Positions 29,157-38,377 are shown, counted from the stretch's first letter. The stretch is DNA of 64,000 nucleotides from Salinispora vitiensis (GCF_000378825.1 NZ_KB900388.1:4409901-4473900), one strand, 5' to 3'. The notes: generated from the letters alone by a model not told the origin. Translations and numbers: made by a program.

Positions 29157-30208
29157 CCGTCACTGAGCAGGAGATAGCCGACTACGTCGCCCGGGTTCGC
29201 GGCGCCCTGACCGACCTGCCGCCAGCGGTCCGCGACGAGCTGACCGAAGACCTGCCGGAGCACCTCGCCGTGGTGGCCGCCGAGTCCGACGGAACGCTGG
29301 TGGAACGGCTCGGCGAGCCGGAGGCCTACGCCTCCGAGCTGCGGACCGCCGCCGGGGTCGGCGCTGGACGGCGGCTGGCGACCGGAGAGCTGAATGCCGT
29401 CGTGGACCGGGTCCGCGCCCGGCTGAACACGCTCGACCGGCAACTCGGTCCACCCCTCGGGTATCCGACGGTGCGCTCCTTCCTGCACCTACTCGCCCCG
29501 GGCTGGTGGATTCTGCGTGGCTACCTCGCGGCGATGCTGCTGGCCCTGCTCACTGGCGGCTTCGGTGGCGCTGTCGGGTTACTGCCCAGGTTCGAAGGCC
29601 ACCTGTTGCTCGGCCTGATGATCCTGGCGGCCCTGGTCGTAGCCTCGGTCATGCTCGGTCGCCGGAAGGCCCAGTTGCGAGGCTGGTCAGGGCGGCTGCT
29701 GGTCCTCGGCAACCTGGTGCTCGTCGGGTTCGGGCTGGTGGGGCTGGTGCAACTGGATGATCGGCGCGGTGAGGGCAACTACTACACGCCGATCTCGGTC
29801 GACAGCCAGTACGACCACATCCGTGACGTCTTCGTCTATGACACCGAGGGTCAGCTGGTGGACTACGCGCGGCTGTTCGACCAGAACGGCGATCCGATCC
29901 GGCTCGGCTACCCGGACTGCGCTGCCGCACGCGATGTGATCCGCCGGGATCAGATCAATAACACCAACCCGCTGCTGCGTGGCTACCCGTACTGCCCGGA
30001 GGCGGCACCGTTCGGGCCGCGGCCCACGGTTGACGCGTCCCCACCGGCCCTCCCCGCTCCACCTGGGACGGTCCAGCCGGACTCCGTTGCCTCACCAGCC
30101 GTGCCGGAGACGGCACCAACCACATCGGAGCCCTCGCCGGTCACACCGGAGGTGCCGGAGACCCCGCCGACCTCCGCGCCCGCCCCGGGTGTCGCGCCCA
30201 CCGGGTGA
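29153..30208 (+). CDS. HAAS-domain membrane protein, partner of PadR
   Basis: 351-residue protein. The N-terminal HAAS-like region (about 1-65; VRGALTDLPPAVRDELTEDL) is typical of proteins encoded after PadR genes. Residues about 115-215 contain three to four membrane helices. The extracytoplasmic C-terminal part includes a domain with YYTPISVDSQYDHIRDVF and several Cys, then a Pro/Thr/Ser-rich tail from about 290. Function unknown; it may sense envelope state and feed back on PadR (inference). Start ATG 29153 overlaps the PadR stop by 4 bases; earlier in-frame starts lie inside padR. Confidence 0.75.
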   Translation: MTVTEQEIADYVARVRGALTDLPPAVRDELTEDLPEHLAVVAAESDGTLVERLGEPEAYASELRTAAGVGAGRRLATGELNAVVDRVRARLNTLDRQLGPPLGYPTVRSFLHLLAPGWWILRGYLAAMLLALLTGGFGGAVGLLPRFEGHLLLGLMILAALVVASVMLGRRKAQLRGWSGRLLVLGNLVLVGFGLVGLVQLDDRRGEGNYYTPISVDSQYDHIRDVFVYDTEGQLVDYARLFDQNGDPIRLGYPDCAAARDVIRRDQINNTNPLLRGYPYCPEAAPFGPRPTVDASPPALPAPPGTVQPDSVASPAVPETAPTTSEPSPVTPEVPETPPTSAPAPGVAPTG

Positions 30209-30351
30209 GCGCTGCCCCTTTCAGTTCCATGGTGGGAACTCATATTTCCGTAGCGACGACAATGGCCGAAGGGATGAGGCTGTGGGGCAAAAGGGCCGTT
30301 GTTGATCATCTACCGTGTCCTCCGCACTATTAACCTCTGGAAGGAAAATTC

Positions 30352-30843
30352 GTGCCGGAGCAGGTCGTACCCCCCACCAACCCCAGCTTTCCGCAGTCGG
30401 CTGGCTTTCAGCCGTCGACCGGTGTGCCCGAGGCTGGCCCCCCAACCCCAGAGCCAGCTCGGAAGTCCGGTCGCAAGAAGGTGTTGGGCATTGTTGGCGC
30501 GATCGTCGCGTTCCTGGTGATCGCCGGCCTCAAGTTCGGCCTGGAAGCGGTGCTCCGCGGGTTAGATGAGACCGCGGAAGCCAAGGCTGGTGACTGCATC
30601 GGCGAGCTATCCACGATCAGCGGCGACGAGATGGAGGCGGTCGACGGTGGCAAGGTCGTTGACTGTGCCTCCGCCGAGGCGAGGTACAAGGTCGTCGGTC
30701 GAGCAGAGGATCAGACCGAGGCGCAGGCCGAGTCCGGCGAAGCGTGCGACCAGTTCCTCCAGGAGAACAAGGACTACTACATCTTAAGCAACGTCACTCC
30801 GGGCAAGACGGGCTATGTGCTCTGCCTGACCGACAACTCCTGA
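30352..30843 (+). CDS. LppU/SCO3897-like membrane-anchored protein
   Basis: 163-residue protein. A Pro-rich cytoplasmic N-terminus (about 1-42) precedes one membrane helix (about 45-62, VLGIVGAIVAFLVIAGL). A small extracytoplasmic domain follows with four cysteines (AGDCIG, VVDCAS, EACDQF, YVLCL), a pattern fitting the LppU/SCO3897 family. Function unknown. GTG at 30352 with GGAAGGA 7 bases upstream. Codons are slightly less GC-biased than neighbours. Confidence 0.7.
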   Translation: MPEQVVPPTNPSFPQSAGFQPSTGVPEAGPPTPEPARKSGRKKVLGIVGAIVAFLVIAGLKFGLEAVLRGLDETAEAKAGDCIGELSTISGDEMEAVDGGKVVDCASAEARYKVVGRAEDQTEAQAESGEACDQFLQENKDYYILSNVTPGKTGYVLCLTDNS

Positions 30844-30991
30844 CCGCCGTACCCGAGCCATCGACTGGTGTACGGGAGGTGAACGCCACTTCTCCGGCGT
30901 CTTCCCGGGGCCCGCGTGGCGTGGCAGGCTACCGGCACGTAGGACCACTGGGCGACCAGCCAACGATGACTGACCGCTAGGAGGACGGCCG

Positions 30992-31678
30992 ATGGGCGAC
31001 ATGGTGACGTACCGGTGCAACGGTGGTACGGGCGAGGGGTATCTCGCGGTACCTCCTGGCGGTACGGCCAGCCCGGCGGTCATTGTGATCCAGGACTGGT
31101 GGGGCCTGGCGTCGCACGTCCGAGCGGTGGTTGACCGCTTCGCTGAGGCCGGCTTCGTCGCCCTCGCCCCGGACCTGCGGCGCGGCGGGCCGGCCAGCAA
31201 GCCGGAGGAACCCCGGCAACTACTCAACAGCGGGCAGTTGGACGCCGCGGCGGCGGATGTCGCCGCCGCGGCCGACTACCTCGCGGGCCGGCCGGAGGTT
31301 GCCGGCAAGATTGGTTGCGTCGGCTTCTGCGCGGGGGCCAGTCTGGCGCTCTGGTCCGTTGCCCGCACCGAGCGGATCGTCGCGACCTCGGCCTTCTACC
31401 CGCGGCTGCCCGGAGAGGGGATGCGCCCGGAGGGGTCGGAGTACGCGGGCAAGGCCGCGGCCATCCACTGCTGCGAGGCCGACGGCACCTCGGCCGACCC
31501 GGGAGTGCAGCTCGTTCGTCGGGCCATCGAGGCTGGCGGCGGCACCTGTCAGACCTACGACTACCCGGGCACCGCGCACGCCTTCTTCAACGAGGACCGG
31601 CCGGAGAACTTTGACCAACGGGCTGCCGCCACGGCGTGGGCCCGCACCCTGGAACTCTTCCGGGCGAAGCTTGGCTGA
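30992..31678 (+). CDS. Dienelactone hydrolase family protein
   Basis: 228-residue alpha/beta hydrolase. The nucleophile Cys113 lies in GFCAGA, the dienelactone hydrolase form of the elbow; His196 is in GTAHAFFN; the acid is probably the Asp in EADGTSAD near 165. An oxyanion-region motif QDWWGL lies near 35. The family cleaves dienelactones or related esters in the cytoplasm; the true substrate is unknown. ATG at 30992 preceded by AGGAGG. Confidence 0.88.
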   Translation: MGDMVTYRCNGGTGEGYLAVPPGGTASPAVIVIQDWWGLASHVRAVVDRFAEAGFVALAPDLRRGGPASKPEEPRQLLNSGQLDAAAADVAAAADYLAGRPEVAGKIGCVGFCAGASLALWSVARTERIVATSAFYPRLPGEGMRPEGSEYAGKAAAIHCCEADGTSADPGVQLVRRAIEAGGGTCQTYDYPGTAHAFFNEDRPENFDQRAAATAWARTLELFRAKLG

Positions 31679-31688
31679 CCACGGATCG

Positions 31689-32486
31689 GTGACTCCCGGC
31701 GGAACTCCCGCCGGGAATCGGCGCGTGCCGCGGGTACCCGCGGTCGCGGCCCGGCCACGCACCGCCGAGGAGGTAACCGGGGCCGCAGCCGGGGCGACCA
31801 GCCTCGCCGCACTCGATGCGGCGATCAGCGACTGCTTCGCCTGCCCCCGCCTGGTCGACTGGCGGGAAGAGGTGGCCCGCACGCGACGCGCGGCCTTCCG
31901 GGAGCAGGAGTACTGGGGGCGCCCGGTGCCCGGCTTCGGCGACCCGAGGGCCCGCATCGCCCTTCTTGGCCTCGCCCCGGCCGCGCACGGTGGCAACCGG
32001 ACCGGCCGGGTCTTCACCGGCGACCGCTCCGGCGATGTCCTCTTCGCCGCCCTGCACCGGGCCGGGTTGGCCAACCAGGCGACCAGCGTCGCCGCCGACG
32101 ACGGGTTGACCCTGCGCCACACCCGGGTCTTCGCGGCGGTGCGTTGCGCGCCCCCGGCTAACAAGCCCACCCCGGGCGAGCGTGACACCTGCCGGCCCTG
32201 GCTGCACCGCGAGGTCGCGTTGCTCCGGCCGAACCTGCGGGTGGTGGTCGCGCTGGGCGCCTTCGCCTGGGCCGCGTGGTGGCCGACTCTGCACCGGGCG
32301 TACGGGATGTCCCCGCCCAGCCCGCGACCCGCTTTCACGCATGGGGCACACTGGTCCGGGAACGGCGCACCGGATCTGCTCGGCTGCTACCACGTCAGCC
32401 AGCAGAACACCTTCACCGGGCGGCTGACACCAGAGATGCTGGACGACGTGTTCGCCCGGGCGAAACGACTGGCCGGGGTGGAGTAG
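31689..32486 (+). CDS. Uracil-DNA glycosylase, family 5 (UdgB type)
   Basis: 265-residue iron-sulfur DNA glycosylase that removes uracil and other deaminated bases. The family-5 active-site block GLAPAAHGGNRTGRVFTG is present, without the catalytic Asp of family 1. Cysteines that can hold the 4Fe-4S cluster are in ISDCFACPRL, VRCAPPAN and RDTCRPWL. The C-terminal DNA-binding motif is CYHVSQQNTFTGRL. Start GTG 31689 is tentative: a TTG at 31671 would overlap the previous stop. The open frame extends far upstream through the hydrolase gene and is ignored. Confidence 0.87.
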   Translation: MTPGGTPAGNRRVPRVPAVAARPRTAEEVTGAAAGATSLAALDAAISDCFACPRLVDWREEVARTRRAAFREQEYWGRPVPGFGDPRARIALLGLAPAAHGGNRTGRVFTGDRSGDVLFAALHRAGLANQATSVAADDGLTLRHTRVFAAVRCAPPANKPTPGERDTCRPWLHREVALLRPNLRVVVALGAFAWAAWWPTLHRAYGMSPPSPRPAFTHGAHWSGNGAPDLLGCYHVSQQNTFTGRLTPEMLDDVFARAKRLAGVE

Positions 32487-32504
32487 GGGCTGCGGGGCAT
32501 TGGG

Positions 32505-33287
32505 ATGACGGACCGGAAGCGCCGATCCGCATCCTCGGTTCCCGCCGACAGTGGTGTGCTGCGGCGGTGGTGGCCGCTCGCAGCGGTGTTGCTCCTGTTG
32601 GCCGCCGCCACTGCAGCGGCCGCGCATTCGTCGCTCGGGGCCAGCCGCATCCCGCCCGCGGCCGAGCAGCTGCCGCTCGTCCCGGAATACCCGACGGCCG
32701 AGCCGGTAGCATCGATACCGGTAGAACCGCGCGACGCGGGTGAGTTGAACAGCCAGCGGCGCCCCGACTGGCTGCGAACCGCGCTTCTTGCGCTGCTCGG
32801 GCTGGTCGGGTTGGCCGTTGCCGGCGTCCTCGTCGGGACGCTCCTGCGCAGTGTGCTGCGGCGAAGCACTCGGCGCCGACCCCAGCGCCGGGTCCCACGC
32901 ACTGCCGAAGGCACGGCCCGGGAGGTGGTCGCCGCGCTCGACGCCGGCCTGGTCGACCTCGACGACACCGGCACCGATCCGCGTACGGTGGTCATCGCCT
33001 GCTGGGTACGCCTCGAGGAAGCCGCCGCCAGCGCCGGGGTGCGGCAACTGGCCGGTGACACCTCCACCGAGCTGGTGGTGCGCCTCCTGCGGGGTGACCC
33101 GGCCGCCGGGGTGCCCGCGATCGCCAGCGCCGACGTGCTGGCCGATTTCGCACATGTCTACCGGGAGGCGCGTTACGCTACCCGGCCAGTGGACGAGCGT
33201 ACCCGGGACCAGGCCCGGGCCGCGTTGCGTCGGCTCCGCGGGGAGCTGACCGCGCTGGCCGGCGCGAGCGGGGAGGGGCCGGAGTGA
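32505..33287 (+). CDS. DUF4129 membrane protein
   Basis: 260-residue protein with two membrane helices (about 22-40 and 88-112) and a C-terminal cytoplasmic DUF4129 domain (about 138-250; VIACWVRLEEAAASAGV). Such proteins usually accompany MoxR ATPase and DUF58 proteins and transglutaminase-like proteins. First gene of a five-gene run through 36953. Function unknown; envelope-related processing suspected. Confidence 0.8.
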   Translation: MTDRKRRSASSVPADSGVLRRWWPLAAVLLLLAAATAAAAHSSLGASRIPPAAEQLPLVPEYPTAEPVASIPVEPRDAGELNSQRRPDWLRTALLALLGLVGLAVAGVLVGTLLRSVLRRSTRRRPQRRVPRTAEGTAREVVAALDAGLVDLDDTGTDPRTVVIACWVRLEEAAASAGVRQLAGDTSTELVVRLLRGDPAAGVPAIASADVLADFAHVYREARYATRPVDERTRDQARAALRRLRGELTALAGASGEGPE

Positions 33288-33327
33288 TCAACCGAGGGCT
33301 CCCGACCGGGTACGAGGAGGTGTCGCG

Positions 33328-33927
33328 GTGAGCGGCACCAGCATCGACGACCTACTCAGCGGCGCGGAGGAGCAGGGCCCGCGGCAGCGCCCACGCCGGG
33401 GTTCGGCTCGCGACCGACCGCTGCGGCTGTTGCTGCGTAACCTGGCCGGCGCCGGGGCCGTGCTGGTCGTTGTGATCGCCGGTCTACGGGCGGTCGGGTT
33501 CCAAGTGTCGTTGCCGGTATTGGTCGCGGGCGTACTCGCGCTCTTCCTGGTCCGCCACGTTGTTCGGGTGCTCCGTCCACCACCTGCGTCGCCGGCCGTT
33601 GACCTGGCCCTGTCCGACCCGGCCGAGCTCCGTGGGAATCGCGGCGACCAACACGACGCGCTGGGTGCGGCGATCAACAGTTGGGAGAGTCCGCTGGACT
33701 GGGCGGCCACCCGGGCCAAGCGGTTCAACGGCACCATCCTGCCCCGACTCGGCGAGCTGGCCGACGAACGGATCCGGCTGCGGCACGGGGTGACCCGCGA
33801 GTCGGATCCCGCCCGCGCCCGCGTACTGCTCGGTGATCGGCTAGCTACCTTCCTGGAGCACCCGCCTCGCCGCCCGCCGTCGCCGCGCGAGCTCGCGGCG
33901 ATCGTCGCCGAACTGGAGAAACTGTGA
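33328..33927 (+). CDS. Hypothetical membrane protein of the MoxR operon
   Basis: 199-residue protein with a basic N-terminus, two membrane helices at about 36-75, and a cytoplasmic C-terminus of about 120 residues, helical and charged (SWESPLDWAATRAKRF). No family recognised. The stop overlaps the ATG of the MoxR gene (TGATG), so translation is coupled. GTG at 33328 preceded by GAGGAGG. Confidence 0.75.
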   Translation: MSGTSIDDLLSGAEEQGPRQRPRRGSARDRPLRLLLRNLAGAGAVLVVVIAGLRAVGFQVSLPVLVAGVLALFLVRHVVRVLRPPPASPAVDLALSDPAELRGNRGDQHDALGAAINSWESPLDWAATRAKRFNGTILPRLGELADERIRLRHGVTRESDPARARVLLGDRLATFLEHPPRRPPSPRELAAIVAELEKL

Positions 33928-34934
33928 TGAACGACGTGGACCGGAAGCTACCCGCCACGGAGGTCGGCCACCTTGCCCACGCGGTGCTGGACGCGGTGGG
34001 CGAGGTCGTGGTCGGAAAACGGGAGGCGCTGGAGCTGGTCCTCGCCGGGATTCTGGCCGGCGGGCACGTGTTGCTCGAAGACCTGCCCGGGCTGGGTAAG
34101 ACGCTGACCGCCCGGTCCTTCGCCCAGGCCCTCGGGCTTGATTTCCGGCGGCTCCAGTTCACGCCGGACCTGCTGCCCGCCGACGTCACCGGCTCCTTTC
34201 TCTACAACCAGCGCAGCGGGGACTTCGCGTTCCGCGCCGGGCCGGTCTTCACCAACCTGCTCCTCGCCGACGAGATCAACCGCACTCCGCCGAAGACCCA
34301 GTCCGCGCTGCTGGAGGCGATGCAGGAGAAACAGGTCTCGGTGGAGGGCGTCACCTACCGGCTGGATGAGCCGTTCCATGTGCTCGCCACCGCCAACCCG
34401 GTCGAGTACGAAGGCACGTACCCGTTGCCCGAGGCCCAGTTGGACCGCTTTCTGCTCCGGGTCTCCTTCGGATATCCCGAGCCCGGCGAGGAGTGGGAGG
34501 TGCTGCGCCGCCGGATTTCCCGCCGTCGCGAGGAGGCGGAGATCAAGCCGGTGGTGAACGCCGCGACCCTGCGCGCGATGCAGGCCGCGCTGGAGGACGT
34601 GGTGGTGGAGGACTCGATCGGTCAATACCTGGTGGCGCTGACCGCGGCTACCCGGGAGCACCCCTCGGTGCTGGTCGGTGCCTCCCCGCGCGGCTCGCTG
34701 GCGCTGCTGCTGCTGTCCCGGGTCCGGGCCGTGATGGCCGGCCGGGACTACGTGGTGCCGGAGGACGTCAAGGAGGTGGCGGTACCGGCGCTGGCGCACC
34801 GGATCACGCTCCGTCCGGAGCTGTGGCTGCGTCGGGTCGCTCCGGCAGTCATCGTTGACGAGGTGCTGGCGGACACCCCGGCTCCGGCCAGCGGCGCGCT
34901 GCCCAGCTACGCCACCGGCCTACCCGTCCGCTGA
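33927..34934 (+). CDS. MoxR family AAA+ ATPase
   Basis: 335-residue chaperone-like ATPase. Walker A GLGKTLTAR near 57-65, Walker B LLADEINR near 112-119, sensor I TANPVEYEG near 156, and the VSVEGVTYRL beta segment typical of MoxR. It usually activates metal or multi-subunit proteins, in tandem with DUF58/VWA partners. A GTG one codon earlier is possible. Its stop overlaps the DUF58 start by one base. Confidence 0.92.
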   Translation: MNDVDRKLPATEVGHLAHAVLDAVGEVVVGKREALELVLAGILAGGHVLLEDLPGLGKTLTARSFAQALGLDFRRLQFTPDLLPADVTGSFLYNQRSGDFAFRAGPVFTNLLLADEINRTPPKTQSALLEAMQEKQVSVEGVTYRLDEPFHVLATANPVEYEGTYPLPEAQLDRFLLRVSFGYPEPGEEWEVLRRRISRRREEAEIKPVVNAATLRAMQAALEDVVVEDSIGQYLVALTAATREHPSVLVGASPRGSLALLLLSRVRAVMAGRDYVVPEDVKEVAVPALAHRITLRPELWLRRVAPAVIVDEVLADTPAPASGALPSYATGLPVR

Positions 34935-36322
34935 TGACCTCGCCCACCGTGCCGGCACCACCGGAGCAGACCGGTGGCTGGACGCCGACCTGGGCGTTCG
35001 GCCGGGCGGTACTCCTGACCGGTCTGCTTCTGATCGCTGGCGTGCTGCTCGGGCGGGTGGACCTGGTCGTGTTGGCCGCTCCGTTCGCGATCGGCACCGC
35101 GTACGCCCTGCGGCGCCGGCCCGCGGCGTCGCCGCTGGTCCAGGTCGCCGCCGAGGGAAACCAGGTGGAGGGGGGCGAGCTCTCCGGGCAGATCACCGTT
35201 GGGAATCCGGACCCGGTCGACTATGACCTCGCGTTGCTGCGGAGCCGAGCGTCGCGCTGGTTGCGGGTCGATCGGGTGACCGTCGCCGGTACGGCGGCGA
35301 GCCACGCGGCGTCGCGCGGCGGGCAGTCCGTCGTTGACCGTCCCCTGGCGACCGCCGTACCGGCTGGTGCCCTGGTCGAGGTGGAGCTCGCCGGCACCGT
35401 GCGTCGCTGGGGACGGCACCCGCTGGGGCCCGTCGGGGTCCAGGCCTACGCCGCGCTCGGCCTACTGGTCTCCCACGCGGTGGTGGCCGAGGCGGTCCCG
35501 GTCAGTACCTACCCGGTGACTGACCCCTTCGATGCGGTGGAGGCGATGCCCCGCGCGGCGGGCCTGGTCGGTGCGCACCACTCGCGTCGCCCCGGCGAAG
35601 GCGGTGAGCTGGCCGGCGTACGGGTCTTCGGCCCCGGTGACCGGCTGCGGCGGGTGGACTGGCGGGTCTCGCTGCGGGCCCGACAGCTGCACGTCGCGGC
35701 CACCCTCTCCGACCGGGACGCCGAGGTGGTGCTGCTGCTCGACGTGCTCGCCGAGGCGGGCCGCTCCGGTGGAGTCGGGGGCACCGCCTCGGTGCTGGAC
35801 ACGACGGTTCGGGCCGCCGCGGCGATCGCGGAACACTATCTGCACCGGGGCGACCGGGTGTCGTTGCTGGAGTACGGTCCGGCCGGCCGTCGGCTACGTG
35901 CCGCCACCGGACGCCGCCACTATCTGACAGTGCTGGAGTGGTTGCTCGACGTGCATCCGCAGTCCTCCCCAGATGAGCTGCACGACGCGGGCTTCGGACC
36001 GCAGCTGCTCTCCTCGGACGCGTTGGTGGTGGTGCTTACGCCGTTGCTGGATGAACGGTCCGCGCAGATGCTGGCCCGGCTGGCCTGGTCGGGGCGTTTT
36101 GTCGTGGCGGTGGACACCCTCCCGGTTGATCTGACCCCGTCGCGGGAGCGGCGGTGGTCGGAGGCGGCACACCGGCTGTGGCGGCTGGATCGGGACACGA
36201 TGCAGCGCCAGCTGCGGGAGCACGGTGTGCCGGTGGTGCAGTGGGCGGGCGCGGGCAGCCTGGACGAGGTGCTGCGGGACGTGGCTCGGCTGGCGACCGC
36301 GCCGAGAGCGGGTGTCCGGTGA
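34934..36322 (+). CDS. DUF58 domain-containing membrane protein
   Basis: 462-residue protein: two membrane helices at about 18-55, then a beta-rich segment and the DUF58 region, with FGPGDRLRRVDWRVSLR near 233-249 and a VWA-like fold (VLLLDVLAEA near 264). Partner of MoxR in a widespread module of uncertain function. Start ATG overlaps the MoxR stop, indicating tight coupling. Confidence 0.88.
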   Translation: MTSPTVPAPPEQTGGWTPTWAFGRAVLLTGLLLIAGVLLGRVDLVVLAAPFAIGTAYALRRRPAASPLVQVAAEGNQVEGGELSGQITVGNPDPVDYDLALLRSRASRWLRVDRVTVAGTAASHAASRGGQSVVDRPLATAVPAGALVEVELAGTVRRWGRHPLGPVGVQAYAALGLLVSHAVVAEAVPVSTYPVTDPFDAVEAMPRAAGLVGAHHSRRPGEGGELAGVRVFGPGDRLRRVDWRVSLRARQLHVAATLSDRDAEVVLLLDVLAEAGRSGGVGGTASVLDTTVRAAAAIAEHYLHRGDRVSLLEYGPAGRRLRAATGRRHYLTVLEWLLDVHPQSSPDELHDAGFGPQLLSSDALVVVLTPLLDERSAQMLARLAWSGRFVVAVDTLPVDLTPSRERRWSEAAHRLWRLDRDTMQRQLREHGVPVVQWAGAGSLDEVLRDVARLATAPRAGVR

Positions 36323-36346
36323 ACCGGGCCGGCCCGGGCGGAGGCC

Positions 36347-36414
36347 GGGCGGCGATGAGCGCCGTGGTTGCCCGGGCTGAGGGCGGGCGGCGATGAGCGC
36401 CGTCGTCGCCCGGG
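36347..36414 (+). repeat. Duplicated translation start (30 bp x 2)
   Basis: GGGCGGCGATGAGCGCCGT and its continuation to CCCGGG occur at 36347-36376 and again at 36385-36414, 28 of 30 bases identical, period 38. Both carry an ATG: the first opens a 13-codon ORF (36355-36396, MSAVVARAEGGRR) whose TGA overlaps the second ATG, which starts the membrane protein. Confidence 0.85.
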
Positions 36415-36953
36415 CCCGCGCGGCCCGGCGCGCGGTGACCCGGATCGCGCTGGCGCCGTTGCTGCTCCGGGCGGGCATCTTCTGCAGTGCGTTGGTCGGG
36501 TTGTTGCTCGCGTTACCGGCGGAGGTCCTGCGGGGGCAGCTGCTGGTGGTGGTGCCGGTGGTGGCGCTGCTGCCGGCGATGTGGCCGCGGCGGATCTGGC
36601 CGACCGTCGTCGCCCTGCTCACCGTGGGCGGGTGGGTGTTGGCAATCGATGGCTACAACCGGCCGGTCGCGCTCTGGCGGTTGTTTGCCGTGGCGGCGGC
36701 GCTCTATCTCAGCCATACCCTGTGCGCGCTGGTGGCCGTGCTGCCGTACGACGCGGTGGTGGATCCGGCCCTGGTGCTGCGCTGGCTGCTCCGGGCGGTC
36801 GCCGTGCTGCTCGGTACGGCGGTGCTGGGCGTGCTCCTGGTTGAGCTGGCCGGCGTCGGCGGAGCGCAGGGGCTGCAGGTGGTGACGGTGGCCGGCCTGG
36901 TGGTGGCGGTGCTGGTGACCGCGCTGCTGGGGTGGCTACTCCGTCGGCGCTGA
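36393..36953 (+). CDS. Hypothetical polytopic membrane protein closing the MoxR operon
   Basis: 186-residue protein with about five membrane helices between 22 and 182 and an Arg-rich N-terminus. No family recognised. I chose the second ATG (36393), because the first (36355) terminates after 13 codons at an overlapping TGATGA. The transglutaminase-like gene usual in DUF58/MoxR modules is not present; this protein takes its place. Confidence 0.75.
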   Translation: MSAVVARARAARRAVTRIALAPLLLRAGIFCSALVGLLLALPAEVLRGQLLVVVPVVALLPAMWPRRIWPTVVALLTVGGWVLAIDGYNRPVALWRLFAVAAALYLSHTLCALVAVLPYDAVVDPALVLRWLLRAVAVLLGTAVLGVLLVELAGVGGAQGLQVVTVAGLVVAVLVTALLGWLLRRR

Positions 36954-36984
36954 CGGTGGTATGTCCGGGTTAGGTGGGGTCACT

Positions 36985-37004
36985 GGTTGTGTTGGGTCAC
37001 AACC
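36985..37004. promoter_or_regulatory. Inverted repeat upstream of ndh
   Basis: GGTTGTG (36985-36991) and CACAACC (36998-37004) form a perfect 7-bp inverted repeat around TTGGGT, 48 bases before the NADH dehydrogenase start. Size and spacing fit a regulator half-site pair. The regulator is not identifiable; redox control would be plausible. Confidence 0.5.
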
Positions 37005-37051
37005 GGCTCCGTAGCCGGGGATTTGCCGGGTCACCGAGGAAAGATAGAGGT

Positions 37052-38377
37052 GTGAATCCGAAGCGGATCCTTGTGGTGGGTGCCGGACACGTCGGGCTCT
37101 ACGCGGCGCTGCGGTTGTCGAAGAAGCTCGGCCCGCGGGAGGCCGAGGTTGTCGTGGTCGACCCGCAGCCCCACATGACCTATCAACCATTCCTCCCGGA
37201 GGCGGCGGCGGGCAGCATCTCGCCCCGGCACTCCGTGGTGCCGCTGCGGCGGGAGCTGCGCCGCTGCACGGTCGTCGTGGGCGCGGTCACCCGGATCGAC
37301 CACGCCGCCAAGACCGCCTCGGTCCAGCCGATCGCCGGTCCGACCCGCGAGATCCGGTACGACCAGGTGGTCATCGCCCCCGGTTCGGTCTCCCGGACCC
37401 TGCCGATTCCCGGGCTGCACGAGCATGGCATCGGGTTCAAGACCATTGGCGAGGCGATCTACCTGCGCAACCATGTGCTGGATCGGCTCGATGTCGCCGC
37501 GGCCACGCCGGATCCGGCGCTGCGCCAGCGGGCTCTGACGTTCGTCTTCGTCGGCGGGGGTTACGCCGGCATCGAGGCGCTCGCCGAGATGGAGGACATG
37601 TCCCGGAGCGCGCTGCGGTACTACCCGGAGCTGAACCCGGACGACATGCGGTGGGTGCTCGTCGAGGCGACGCAGCGGGTGCTGCCCGAGGTCGACCCGG
37701 ACATGGGTGCCTACACGGTGCGGCAGCTCCTCCGGCGCCGGATGGACATTCGGCTGGGTACCCGGCTGGAGTCCTGCGTCGACGGGCTGGTGAAGCTCTC
37801 CGACGGCGACAGCTTTCCGGCCGACACGATCGTCTGGACGGCGGGCGTGAAGCCCTCGCCGATGCTGGACGCGACGGATTTCCCCCGCGACGAGCGGGGG
37901 CGGATCACCTGTCAGCCCACGCTGCAGGTCGTCGACGGTGATCAGGTGGTGGCGGACGCCTGGAGCGCCGGGGACTGCGCCGCGGTGCCGGATCTGACGG
38001 GGGAGCCCGGCAGCTTCTGCTCACCGAGCGCCCAACACGCGGTACGTCAGGCGAACCGGATGGCCGAAAACATCGTCAACGTCATCCGGGGCCGGGCGCC
38101 GGTGCCCTACCAGCACCGGCACGCCGGCAGTGTCGCCAGCCTCGGCCTCTACCAGGGCGTCGCGCAGGTCTATGGCATCAAGATGAGGGGCCTGCCCGCC
38201 TGGTTCATGCATCGGACGTATCACATGAGCCGGATTCCCTCGCTGAACCGAAAGGTCCGGGTGGTCGCCGACTGGACGTTGGCGTTCTTTCTCCGGCGTG
38301 AGGTGGTCGCCCTCGGTCAGCTACATGATCCGCGTGAGGAGTTCGCCGAGGCGTCCCAGCCGGTCAATCCCCGATAG
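37052..38377 (+). CDS. ndh: NADH dehydrogenase type II
   Basis: 441-residue membrane-associated flavoprotein oxidising NADH and reducing quinone without proton pumping. FAD motif VVGAGHVGLYAA at about 7-18, second nucleotide motif FVGGGYAGIEALAEM near 169-183, and the SAGDCAAVPD FAD site near 306. A hydrophobic, basic C-terminal region may bind the membrane. GTG at 37052 preceded by GAGGAAAG; a longer frame upstream passes through the operator-like repeat and is not used. Confidence 0.87.
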   Translation: MNPKRILVVGAGHVGLYAALRLSKKLGPREAEVVVVDPQPHMTYQPFLPEAAAGSISPRHSVVPLRRELRRCTVVVGAVTRIDHAAKTASVQPIAGPTREIRYDQVVIAPGSVSRTLPIPGLHEHGIGFKTIGEAIYLRNHVLDRLDVAAATPDPALRQRALTFVFVGGGYAGIEALAEMEDMSRSALRYYPELNPDDMRWVLVEATQRVLPEVDPDMGAYTVRQLLRRRMDIRLGTRLESCVDGLVKLSDGDSFPADTIVWTAGVKPSPMLDATDFPRDERGRITCQPTLQVVDGDQVVADAWSAGDCAAVPDLTGEPGSFCSPSAQHAVRQANRMAENIVNVIRGRAPVPYQHRHAGSVASLGLYQGVAQVYGIKMRGLPAWFMHRTYHMSRIPSLNRKVRVVADWTLAFFLRREVVALGQLHDPREEFAEASQPVNPR

